Below are positions 1 to 8,294 of a stretch of DNA of 64,000 nucleotides, one piece after another; within the stretch, counting starts at the first letter, position 1, and every line of letters starts with the position of its first letter. Made by a program: the position numbers and the translations under genes. The stretch lies in assembly GCA_963784675.1 (NCBI GenBank), contig CAWASE010000019.1:744001-808000 (forward strand), read 5' to 3'. The stretch is from SCTD01 sp963784675 (GTDB lineage: Bacteria; Actinomycetota; Actinomycetes; Mycobacteriales; SCTD01). Below the pieces are notes generated by a model that did not search any database, had not been told where the DNA came from, and saw only the letters and a list, made by a program, of their open reading frames with translations.

Positions 1-2505
1 GCCGGCGGCCGGGGTGTTCGCTCTTCCAGGACGTCTTCGACCTGCGCGCGTTCGAGTACCAGGCGCGAGCGATCGCGCGCGCGATCGAGCAGGCGGCGGC
101 CGCCCTGCGTCCGGTCCGGATGGGCGCCACGACCGTGCGCCATCGACGCGCTGCTGGAGAACATCGTCGGCCCGGCGGTGGCCGACGACGGCAGCCCGGC
201 CGGCTACCCGCGCAGCTTCAACGACGACGGCCTGGTCGTCGCTGCGCTTCGACGACGTCACCGACCCTGCGCACCCCGCGGCCGTACGCCACCTGGATGA
301 ACTTCGGCGAGCACCCCGAGTCCCTGGACGGCTACAACCTGATCAGCGCCGACTACCTCGCGCCGCTGCAGCGCTTCGTCGACCGGGACACCGGCTCGAC
401 GCTGGTGTTCACCCAGGGCGCGGTCGGGTCGCAGGAGGGCCCGTACGAGCCATTCGGCAAGGCAGGCCCACCGGTCCTGCCCGACGGCACGGTGCAGGCG
501 TTCGCCCACGCGGGCTACGCGCAGGCCGAGCGCGGCGCGCGGCTGCTGGCCGACGCGGTGCTGCGGCCTGGCGGGCCATCGGCGCCGGCAAGGGGCAGGT
601 GCCGTTCGCGACCGACGCGCCGCTGCGGATGCTCAGCACCTTCGTGCCGCGGGCCGGTGTCGCACCCCTACCCGTCGTGGGCAACTGCCGCACCGCAGCC
701 GACCGCCGACGGCGATCCCGGCGTGCCGGCGCGTGGCTGCCCGACTGCGAGCGCGCCGGCACCGGCGTCCACGTCGCCGCTGTACGAGAACCTGCGCCGC
801 CGCGGGGCTGACCGCTGCCCGACGGATTACGCGCGTCAGTGCGTTCAGCGCGGTCGAGGAGAACATCCGGCTCAAGCTGCAGGCGGTCCGGCTCGGTGAG
901 GTGCTGCTGGCTTCCTGCTCGTGCGAGCCGCAGGTCGACCTGGTGCTGAACCTGGAGAGCCGCACCGACACCGTCGCAGGGCAACATCTGTCGACGGCTA
1001 CGACTACAGCCCCGACGTGCACGGCGCGCCGGCGACGACTGGTCCTGCGCCGGACCCGCGCGATCCGGCGAAGCGCGCTCGACCGTCACGCGCCGCGGCG
1101 TACGACCGGATGCGTCGCCCAGGTGCACAACGACGCCGCCGGCTGGGACGACCCCGCCTACGTCGCTGCAGGCCGGCAGCGAGCCGGGCGACCCTGCGCT
1201 GATCAAGGGCAACTTCACCAAGAGCGAGCTGCCGCCGTCGCTCGGCTACGCGCTGCCGGTCGGGCTGGGCCACACCGGCGACTACAACGGCTACACGGTC
1301 TCCTACCGCGAGTACCAGAGCCGCGACTCCTACCGCAAGGCGCTGACCGCCTACGGCCCGCACACCGCCGACTACATGGTCACCCGGCTGGTGGCGATGG
1401 CCGGCGCTGCTCAAGGGCGGCCCGCCGCTGCCGCCCGAGCCGCAACGACGCGCAGGCGGCAGGCCGACGAGGTGCGTCAGGAGGCGCAGGCGGCGCGCGC
1501 TCGGCGCAGCTGTCGGCGGCTGCGCTCGACGGCTGGGACGCCCAGCTGCCCGACGACGTCGGCCCGGCCGCGGTGCTCGGCGCAGCCGGAGCCGGCCCAG
1601 CGGTTCGCCGCGGCGACGCTCGCCTGGCGCGGCGGCGGCAACGACGTCGACAACCCGACGGTACGGGTGGAGCGCCTGGTCGGACGGCGCGTGGCAGCCC
1701 GTACGCCGACCAGACCGGCGAGATCGTCACCAGCTCGACCTCCCGCCGGGCGGCGTCGACCTCGCCAGCCAGCGCGCCGGCACGCCAGGAGTGGGTCTGG
1801 GTGGCCACCTTCGAGGCCTTCGACGCGTTCCCCCGCCACGACGTGCCGGCGGCCAGGTGCCCGAGCGGCACCTACCGCTTCTCGTGGACGGGCGGATCCA
1901 CACCGGCGGGGCGGCGCAGCCCTACGCGCTGGCGTCCGAGCCGTTCGTGGTGCGCCGTGGGAGGGGATCATCGCCGGGGACCCGCGGCTGGAGCCCGGCG
2001 GTGCGGTGTCGTTCCCGGTCGACCCGGTCCGCTACCCGCGGCCGCTACGCCTCGACGCTGCGCTCTGATCGACGCCGGCACCGGCGCGGGTCGATCTGCC
2101 GACGTGCACGTTCCGGCCGTGGGCGACGGACCGGCGACGGTCGACCGCGCGCACGGTGACGGTGCTGCGCGACGGGTCGTCCGGTGCGCAGCGTCCCGGC
2201 GAGCGCTGCGGGCCGGGCGCTGGTACGCCGCCGACCGCGCTCGTCGCCGGGGAGCGGGCGTACGTCGCCCGGGCCGGGGTGCGCGACACCTACGGTGAGC
2301 TCAACGGTCGCCCGACCCGGGCGGTCGGACCGGACGGGATGCTCAGCGCCGTGCCCGCGGGGGCGGCGGGGGTCCCTACCGCCGAGCTCCCCCGGCGGGA
2401 CGCCTGCCCGCCACCGGCAGCGGCGCGACGCCGCCGTTGGCCGCGCTGACCCTGCTGGCCGTCCTGGCCGGCGCTGCCCTACGACGAAGGACCACCCATG
2501 CCTGA
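1..2505 (+). pseudogene. Ceramidase-like exported protein, cell-wall anchored (LPATG), 5' end outside window, many frameshifts
   Basis: Conserved pieces appear in order but in changing frames: a segment reading LFQDVFDLRAFEYQ near 25-75, then NFGEHPESLDGYN and FTQGAVGSQEGP near 300-440, then ADYMVTRLVAMA near 1370. These match the neutral/alkaline non-lysosomal ceramidase family (zinc amidases of sphingolipids), where a His-containing NF..HP stretch supplies a metal ligand. The C-terminus, read from about 2401 to the stop at 2503-2505, is a textbook sorting signal: LPATG, a hydrophobic stretch and RRR. Sortase would therefore link the protein to peptidoglycan. More than ten 1-base shifts break the frame over 2.4 kb. 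Residues usually flanking the family's nucleophilic Ser (GDVSP) read GSQEG here, so activity is uncertain. It overlaps the next start by 8 bases. The family call is fairly secure, the substrate is not. Confidence 0.6.
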
Positions 2506-2923
2506 CCGCCCGCCGACCCTGCTCCCGGGCGGTCGCGTGCTCGCTGCCCTGACGGTCGCGGGCGGTCTGGTGCTGCTGGGCACGGCCGTCCCCGCCGTCG
2601 CCGCGTGCACGACGCTGCCGCAGGGACGTGGCACCCTGGCCGCCACCGGTGCCGACGCGGTGCTGCCCCTGCTGGCCCTGGCGCTCGTGACCGCCGCGCT
2701 GCTCGCCCGCCGCTCGCGCCGGGCAGCGACGTCCGTGCTGCTGCTGCTCGCCCTGGGTCTGGGAGCGGCCGCCGTCGCGGCGCCACCACGCCCGGCCCTG
2801 GCCCAGGAGTGCCCCGATACGCCACAGCCGTCGCCGGCGACGTCCCCCGGGGCCGTCCGCCGGCCGCGGCGACCTACCTCGTCGGGGCCGCCGTCGAGTC
2901 GATCAACCCCACCGCAGCGATGA
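2498..2923 (+). CDS. Small exported protein with LAATG sorting-like signal, open into the next gene's signal peptide
   Basis: The ATG at 2498 lies inside the end of the upstream gene (8-base overlap). Residues 1-37 form a signal peptide, about 11 mature residues follow, and then LAATG, a hydrophobic helix and RRSRR, which is the layout of a C-terminal sortase signal. LAxTG is the motif used by class E sortases of high-GC actinobacteria. No stop follows: the frame runs into a second hydrophobic stretch (about residues 80-100, ending PALA-QE) that looks like the signal peptide of the following ceramidase-like protein. Either a stop codon was lost to a sequence error and this is a separate 75-80-residue protein, or the N-terminus of the next protein carries two membrane segments. 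Function unknown. Confidence 0.4.
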   Translation: MPDRPPTLLPGGRVLAALTVAGGLVLLGTAVPAVAACTTLPQGRGTLAATGADAVLPLLALALVTAALLARRSRRAATSVLLLLALGLGAAAVAAPPRPALAQECPDTPQPSPATSPGAVRRPRRPTSSGPPSSRSTPPQR

Positions 2924-4426
2924 TCGCCGGCGGCGAGTTCTACCTCGGCGGCTACGGCCTGTCCAACGGCACCATCGCCGGCGAGGTGTCCTACATGGAG
3001 GGACGCAAGGCCACCGGCATCCTGCGCGACGGCGTGCACAGCCGCGCGCTGGCCGTCAGCGACGGCACCCGCGCGCTGGTCACCGCGCAGATCGAGGCGC
3101 AGGGCGTCTACGCGGCGTACAAGACCGGCCCGTTCGGCATCGAGGACATCCGCCGCGACGCCGCCGCGGCCGCGACCGCCGCCCGGCCGGGCGGTCCCAC
3201 GCTCGGCGCCGGGCAGATCGTCGTCGACTCCAACCACACCCACGCGGGCCCCGACACCGCCGGCGTCTGGGGCGGGGTCCCGCAGGAGTACCTGCAGCTC
3301 GTGCACGACCGGACGGTGGCGGCGATCGTGCGGGCCTACACCGCGATGGTGCCCGCGACGCTGAGCTTCGGCACCGCCAAGGGCGGCGTGGGCGGCATCG
3401 ACGCCGACGCCCTGATCAACAACCAGTTCAGCAACGACCCGGCGAACCAGGCCGTCGACGACGAGCTGCGGGTGCTGCGGGCCGTCGACCGCCGCGGGAA
3501 GGTGATCGTCACCTATCTCAACTTCTCCGCCCACCCGACCGTGCTCGGGGGCAGCAACACCCTCGTCAGCGGCGACTACACCGGACCGCTGTCGACGTTG
3601 CTCGCCGGAGCCGGCGGGGTGGGCTTCGCGCAGGTCGGGACGCTGGGCCGCACCCAGCCGGCCCGCGGCGGCTGTCCCGACAAGGCGCTCAAGGACGCCG
3701 CGGCCAGCGCCTGCGCCCTGGACGAGTACGCCGGCCGGGTGTTCGCCCGGGCCGAAGCGGGCCGTCGCGGCAGCCACGCCGCTGACCGGGCGCGCGGTGG
3801 TGGACCTGCACAGCTATCTCATCCAGGACCTCACCACCAACGCGCCGATCTTCGCGCTGTCCAACGGCGGGTTCGCCGTCGGGCGCCCCGATCCTGCGCC
3901 AGACGACCCCGCCGTGGTTCACCGGCGCCGTGGTCGGCACCACGACCTTCTCCGGCCGCATCGGCGACCTGCTGCTGTCCGGCTCGCCGCGGGGAGCCCT
4001 ACCCGCAGATCCCGCTGGCGGTGCGCGACGCCACCCCGTCGATGCGTGGGCCACCTCTCGCTCGGCACCGCCGGAGACTTCCTGGGCTACCTCATCGCGC
4101 CGGTGCCCGAGGCCTACCCCGAGCCGATCCGACGCTCCGTGCTGTCCGGCGAGCCGCCGCCCACGGGGGACGGACTGCCAGGGTGTGCCGTCGCCGATCG
4201 GCTGCCCGAGCCCCATCGACAACGACACCTACTTCTTCAACGCGTCCATGACGATCGGCGAGCGGATCATCTGCTCGCTGCTGCGTGGCGCCGGCGAGCA
4301 CGCTCGACGACGGCGGCGGCCGCCGCGCCGGCCGCGGCGTCGTGCGCGGCGTTCGCCAACGACCTGCTGATGGCTCCCGACGCCGACACGACCTTCGACA
4401 CCGGCCCCTACCGGTCCGTCGGCTGA
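2687..4426 (+). pseudogene. Second ceramidase-like exported protein, frameshifted
   Basis: Paralogue of the gene before it. Possible GTG starts at 2687 or 2735 give an Arg-rich n-region and a hydrophobic signal ending PALA-QE. After a shift near 2855 the frame reads on to about 3770 with family landmarks: YLVGAAVESINP at the mature N-terminus, SNHTHAGPDTAG (HTH metal-ligand motif) and NFSAHPTVLGG (second His). Further shifts near 3770, 3890, 3990 and 4190 carry the homology (HSYLIQDLTTN, TFSGRIGDLLLSG, LGTAGDFLGYL, DNDTYFFNASMTIGER) to a stop at 4424-4426. The region around the expected catalytic Ser reads GTLGRTQP, unlike the usual GDVSP. No C-terminal anchor is visible, so it may be secreted freely while its neighbour is anchored. 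Confidence 0.6.
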
Positions 4427-4428
4427 GC

Positions 4429-4477
4429 CGGGCGGGACGTGCGGGCACCTATCCTCAGAGCACCCCGTCCCGGCCCG
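4429..4477 (+). promoter_or_regulatory. Hairpin enclosing a TATCCT -10-like box before the FKBP lipoprotein gene
   Basis: Arms 4429-4439 (CGGGCGGGACG) and 4466-4477 (CGTCCCGGCCCG) pair with one bulged base. Between them, TATCCT at 4450-4455 could be a -10 box for the gene starting at 4495. The hairpin alone could also end transcription of the ceramidase-like genes. No clear -35 is seen. Confidence 0.3.
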
Positions 4478-4494
4478 AAACTGGAGATTCCCCC

Positions 4495-5040
4495 GTGCGC
4501 AGCCTCGTCCGTCGTCCCGTGCCGATCCGGCTGGCAGCGCTGCTGGCCACCGGCGCCCTCGCGCTGACGGCGTGCACCAGCGGCTCCTCCGACGGCGCGA
4601 GCTCCGCGTCCTGCCCGGGTGCCGCGACGACCGTCCCGGCGCCGGCCGGGGCCACCACAGACCTGGGCACCAAGCCGGTCATCACGGTGCCGGCCGCGCC
4701 CGCCCCGACCACCCTGCAGGTCGCCGACGTCGTCACCGGCAAGGGCGCGACGGCCTGCGCCGGGGACCAGCTCACGGTCAAGTACGTCGGCGTCACCTAC
4801 GCCGACGGCACCCAGTTCGACGCCTCGTGGGACAACGGCCAGGACTTCCCGTTCCCGCTGGGCGCCGGGCAGGTCATCACCGGCTGGGACCAGGGCCTGC
4901 AGGGCATGCGGGTCGGCGGCCGCCGCCAGCTGACCATCCCGTCGGACCTGGCCTACGGGTCGGCCGGGCAGGGGCCGATCCCGCCCGGTGCCGCGCTCGT
5001 GTTCGTCGTCGACCTCGTCGAGGTCAGCAAGGCCGCGTAG
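4495..5040 (+). CDS. FKBP-type peptidyl-prolyl isomerase, lipoprotein
   Basis: Extracellular prolyl isomerase of 181 residues. The GTG at 4495 is chosen because a Shine-Dalgarno GGAG lies 8 bases upstream and because it yields a lipoprotein signal: Arg-rich n-region, hydrophobic core and lipobox LTAC with Cys at about residue 24. A Ser/Pro/Thr-rich linker is followed by one FKBP domain (about residues 80-178) with the usual pocket pattern: Y and FDAS in the first strands, QVITGWDQGL, AYG and FVVDL at the end. It likely assists folding of exported proteins. A cytosolic FKBP lies next to pafA at 12868; in related genomes two FKBP genes sit together beside pafA, so the 7.8 kb between them may be an insertion (inference). 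Confidence 0.88.
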   Translation: MRSLVRRPVPIRLAALLATGALALTACTSGSSDGASSASCPGAATTVPAPAGATTDLGTKPVITVPAAPAPTTLQVADVVTGKGATACAGDQLTVKYVGVTYADGTQFDASWDNGQDFPFPLGAGQVITGWDQGLQGMRVGGRRQLTIPSDLAYGSAGQGPIPPGAALVFVVDLVEVSKAA

Positions 5041-5077
5041 ACGGCTTGACCCGCCCTCGTCGGGGCACGCTGCGGCC

Positions 5078-5512
5078 ATGGCCAAGACCACGCGGAAGGG
5101 CGCCGCCAAGACCGACGCGCTGCCCGAGACGCTGCAGCGCTCGCCCGCCAAGGCGCAGCGCACGTTCGCGAAGGTGCTCGACGCCGCCGCGGAGCAGTAC
5201 GGCGAGGGCCGACGGGCCCACCAGACGGCGTTCGCTGCGGTCAAGCACTCCTTCGAGAAGGTGGGCGACCACTGGGAGCCCAAGGACGCACCAGGGCCCA
5301 GCGAGCCGACCGACCTGGCGCGAGAGGGTGGTGCGCCGCCGGGCGACCGCACCACGCACGGCGGGGTCGACGCCACCGCGACCCGCGCCCACCTGTACGC
5401 GCTGGCGCGGCGGCTGGACGTTCCCGGGCGCTCGTCGATGACCAAGGCCGAGCTGGTCGAGGCGTTGCAGCGGGCCAACGACCTGGAGAGCGCCCGGTCC
5501 CGACAGAGCTGA
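5078..5512 (+). CDS. ChaB family protein with C-terminal Rho_N/SAP-like helix-extended-helix
   Basis: Protein of 144 residues. The start ATG follows the FKBP gene by 37 bases. Residues 10-70 contain the ChaB signature (LPETLQRSPAKAQRTFAKVLDAA, then AFAAVKHSFEKVGDHW), a small fold named after the E. coli cation-transport regulator; its molecular role is unknown. Residues about 108-140 (HLYALARRLDVPGRSSM, KAELVEAL) resemble the Rho N-terminal/SAP helix-extended-helix motif, often nucleic-acid binding. The two-part architecture is common in actinobacteria. No export signal. Confidence 0.75.
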   Translation: MAKTTRKGAAKTDALPETLQRSPAKAQRTFAKVLDAAAEQYGEGRRAHQTAFAAVKHSFEKVGDHWEPKDAPGPSEPTDLAREGGAPPGDRTTHGGVDATATRAHLYALARRLDVPGRSSMTKAELVEALQRANDLESARSRQS

Positions 5513-5639
5513 CGCCCGGGGCCCTTCACGCTGTGTGATGGATCGCTGACAACTAGTCCGTCTGGGCCATGGGCAAACGTCCGGCAAGGCCCCAGGATGG
5601 GGCAATCCGGAGCATGCACGCAGCGGCAGAGGGACGGTC

Positions 5640-8294
5640 ATGGCAGCGGCGCCAGCGGAGCAGGCGGCACCGACGACGTCCGCGTGCGCCGACGGACCCG
5701 CCCCGACCCCTGCCCCGGGACCCGGTCGCGGGGTCCTGCTGCTGGTCGAGGACGACCCCGACCACGCGTTCCTGGTGCGCCGACAGCTGGCTGCCTCGTG
5801 GGCGCTGGAGCTGGACGTGGAGCAGCTGACCACCGCCGGCGACGCCGAGCGACGGCTGGCACAGGGCGGCGTCGCCTGCGTCGTGGCCGACCTGTCGCTG
5901 CCCGACGCGACGGGCCTGGACGTGCTGCTGCGGCTGCAGGCCGTCAGCCCGGAGGTTCCGGTCGTCGTGCTCACCGGTCTGGACAGCGACGAGGTGGGCC
6001 TGGCCGCTCTGCAGGCCGGTGCCCAGGACTACCTCGTGAAGGGCCGGCACGACGCCGCAGCGCTGGGGCGGGCGGTGCTGTTCGCGCTCGAGCGCGCCCA
6101 GCGCCAGCGCGCCGAGCACCGGCAGGACGAGCTGGCCCAGCAGCTGCACCTGCTGCTGGAGGCGTCCGCCGAGGGCATCTGCTGGCTGGACCCGGACGGC
6201 GTGTGCACGTTCGTCAACCGCGCCGCCGCCGAGCTCTTCGGCTGGGACGCCGCGGCGCTGACCGGTCAGCAGCTGCACGACAGCGTGCACCTGTGCAGCG
6301 AGCAGCCGTGCGTCCTGGCGTCCGCGCTGCGCGGGACCGTGCGCGTCGACGCCGGGGAGCAGCGGTTCCGCCGCAAGGACTCCAGCGAGCTGCTGGCCGA
6401 GGTCCGGGTCCGGCCGGTGGCCGGTGGGCCGGGCCAGGGCCTGGTCGTCAACGTCACCGACATCACCGCCCGCAGGCAGGCGCAGACCAGCCTGGCCGAG
6501 CGCGAGGCCCAGCTCGTCCAGGCCCAGCGGCTGGCCCGGCTCGGCAGCTGGGAGTGGGACACCTTCGGCGACGAGGTGCGCTGGTCCCAGGAGCTGCACC
6601 GGATCACGGGCCTGTCCGCCGCCGAGCTGCCCAGCGACCGGCGGGCCTTCGACCACTACCTGGCGCTGGTTCCTGAGCCCTACCGAGCGGCCGCCGCGGC
6701 GCTGTTCTGCACCGACGCCGACGGAGCCCCCCGGACGCAGATGCTGCGGCACCCGTTGGTCCGCGCCGACGGCGGCGTGCGCTGGGTCGCCTGCCACGTC
6801 AGCAGCCAGACGCCGTCCGGGGTCGGTCTGCGCCTGATCGGCTCGGTGCAGGACGTCACCGAGCAGAAGACGGCCGAGGACGCCCTGGAGCACCTGGCGC
6901 TGCACGACCCGCTGACCGGCCTGCCCAACCGGGCGCTCCTGCTCGACCGCCTGCGGCACGCCCTGGACGGCGCCCTCCGCACCGACGGACGGGTGGGGAT
7001 CGTCTTCCTGGACCTGGACCGCTTCAAGTGGGTCAACGACAGCCTCAGCCACGCCGCCGGCGACCGGCTGCTCGTCTCGGTGGCCGAGCGCCTCAGCACG
7101 GTGCTGCGGCCGAGCGACACGCTGGCCAGGCTGGGCGGCGACGAGTTCGTCATCGTCTGCGACCGGGTCGACAGCGAGCAGGCCGTCCTGCAGCTCGTGC
7201 AACGGATCACCGGGGCGCTGCAACCCGCCTTCGACCTGGACGGCAGCCCCACCCACGTCAGCGCCAGCATGGGCGTGGCCGTCAGCAGCCGGCGGAACCG
7301 CAGCGACGCCGAAGCGCTGCTGCGCGACGCCGACACCGCGATGTACCGGGCCAAGGAGCGCGGCCGTGCCCGCTACGAGTTCTTCGACGAGCCCATGCGC
7401 CGTCGGGCCTCGCAGCGGCTGGAGACCCAGAACGACCTGCACAGCGCGGTCGCCAACGGCGAGATCGTCGTGCTCTACCAACCGGTCGTCGACCTGGCGT
7501 CGGGGGCCGTCGTGGGCACCGAGGCGCTGGCCCGCTGGCAGCACCCGACCCGCGGGCTGCTGCTGCCGGACGCCTTCATCCCGCACGCGGAGGAGTCCGG
7601 GCTCATCGTCGCGCTGGGGGCGGCGGTGCTGCGCGAGGCGTGCGCACAGACGGCGCGGTGGAACGCGCGCCGCGGCGAGGACGCCGACCTGGAGGTGGCG
7701 GTCAACCTGTCGGCGCGCCAGCTGTCCGCCCCTGGGCTGGTCGACGAGGTCCGACGTGCGCTGGACGACGCCTGCCTGCCCGCGTCGCTGCTGTGCCTGG
7801 AGATCACCGAGAGCGTCGTGATGCAGGACGTCGCGACCAGCGGCGCCGTCCTCGGCAGGTTGCGCGCGCTCGGGGTGCGCATCGCCGTCGACGACTTCGG
7901 CACCGGCTACTCCTCGCTGTCCTACCTGCGGACGCTGCCGGTGGACCTGCTCAAGGTCGACCGGTCCTTCGTCAGCGCGCTGGGCGACACCGGCCCCGGT
8001 ACGGCGATCGTGGGGGCGGTCTCGGCGCTGGCCAGCGCGCTGCACCTGCGGGTCGTCGCCGAGGGGGTCGAGACCTTCGGCCAGCTCGCCGAGCTCGTCC
8101 CGCTGGGCGTCCAGTACGCGCAGGGGTACCTCTACGGGCGTCCGGTCCGGGCCGACGAGGCGTCGTGGGCGGCCGCCCACCAGCAGCTGCGGCCGGGAGC
8201 CAACGGCGCTCCCGTGCCGCGCGCGAGGTCGGCGGCGCTCCCGTGCGGCGGGCAGCCGGAGCCCGCCGGCGGACCGTCGGACCGCCGCCTGTGA
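5640..8294 (+). CDS. Response regulator with PAS-PAS-GGDEF-EAL: cyclic-di-GMP synthase/phosphodiesterase
   Basis: Cytosolic signalling protein of 884 residues. Domains in order: receiver (about 31-155; acidic E37/D38/D39, phospho-acceptor D84, T112, K134), PAS (about 165-275), PAS/PAC (about 295-415), GGDEF (about 425-585) and EAL (about 600-850). The cyclase motif GGDEF is intact at 499-503, and an RxxD inhibitory site (RPSD) sits exactly five residues before it, so feedback inhibition by c-di-GMP is expected. The EAL motif is intact at 628-630, with DDFGTGYSS and AEGVE also present. Both making and breaking of c-di-GMP are thus possible. Its stop overlaps the GTG of the kinase gene (GTGA), so the two are translationally coupled; the kinase is the obvious candidate to phosphorylate D84. 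Confidence 0.92.
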   Translation: MAAAPAEQAAPTTSACADGPAPTPAPGPGRGVLLLVEDDPDHAFLVRRQLAASWALELDVEQLTTAGDAERRLAQGGVACVVADLSLPDATGLDVLLRLQAVSPEVPVVVLTGLDSDEVGLAALQAGAQDYLVKGRHDAAALGRAVLFALERAQRQRAEHRQDELAQQLHLLLEASAEGICWLDPDGVCTFVNRAAAELFGWDAAALTGQQLHDSVHLCSEQPCVLASALRGTVRVDAGEQRFRRKDSSELLAEVRVRPVAGGPGQGLVVNVTDITARRQAQTSLAEREAQLVQAQRLARLGSWEWDTFGDEVRWSQELHRITGLSAAELPSDRRAFDHYLALVPEPYRAAAAALFCTDADGAPRTQMLRHPLVRADGGVRWVACHVSSQTPSGVGLRLIGSVQDVTEQKTAEDALEHLALHDPLTGLPNRALLLDRLRHALDGALRTDGRVGIVFLDLDRFKWVNDSLSHAAGDRLLVSVAERLSTVLRPSDTLARLGGDEFVIVCDRVDSEQAVLQLVQRITGALQPAFDLDGSPTHVSASMGVAVSSRRNRSDAEALLRDADTAMYRAKERGRARYEFFDEPMRRRASQRLETQNDLHSAVANGEIVVLYQPVVDLASGAVVGTEALARWQHPTRGLLLPDAFIPHAEESGLIVALGAAVLREACAQTARWNARRGEDADLEVAVNLSARQLSAPGLVDEVRRALDDACLPASLLCLEITESVVMQDVATSGAVLGRLRALGVRIAVDDFGTGYSSLSYLRTLPVDLLKVDRSFVSALGDTGPGTAIVGAVSALASALHLRVVAEGVETFGQLAELVPLGVQYAQGYLYGRPVRADEASWAAAHQQLRPGANGAPVPRARSAALPCGGQPEPAGGPSDRRL

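Noticed and set aside
5553..8180. An 875-codon minus-strand open frame
   Set aside because: Antisense shadow of the GGDEF-EAL gene; low-complexity translation without domains.
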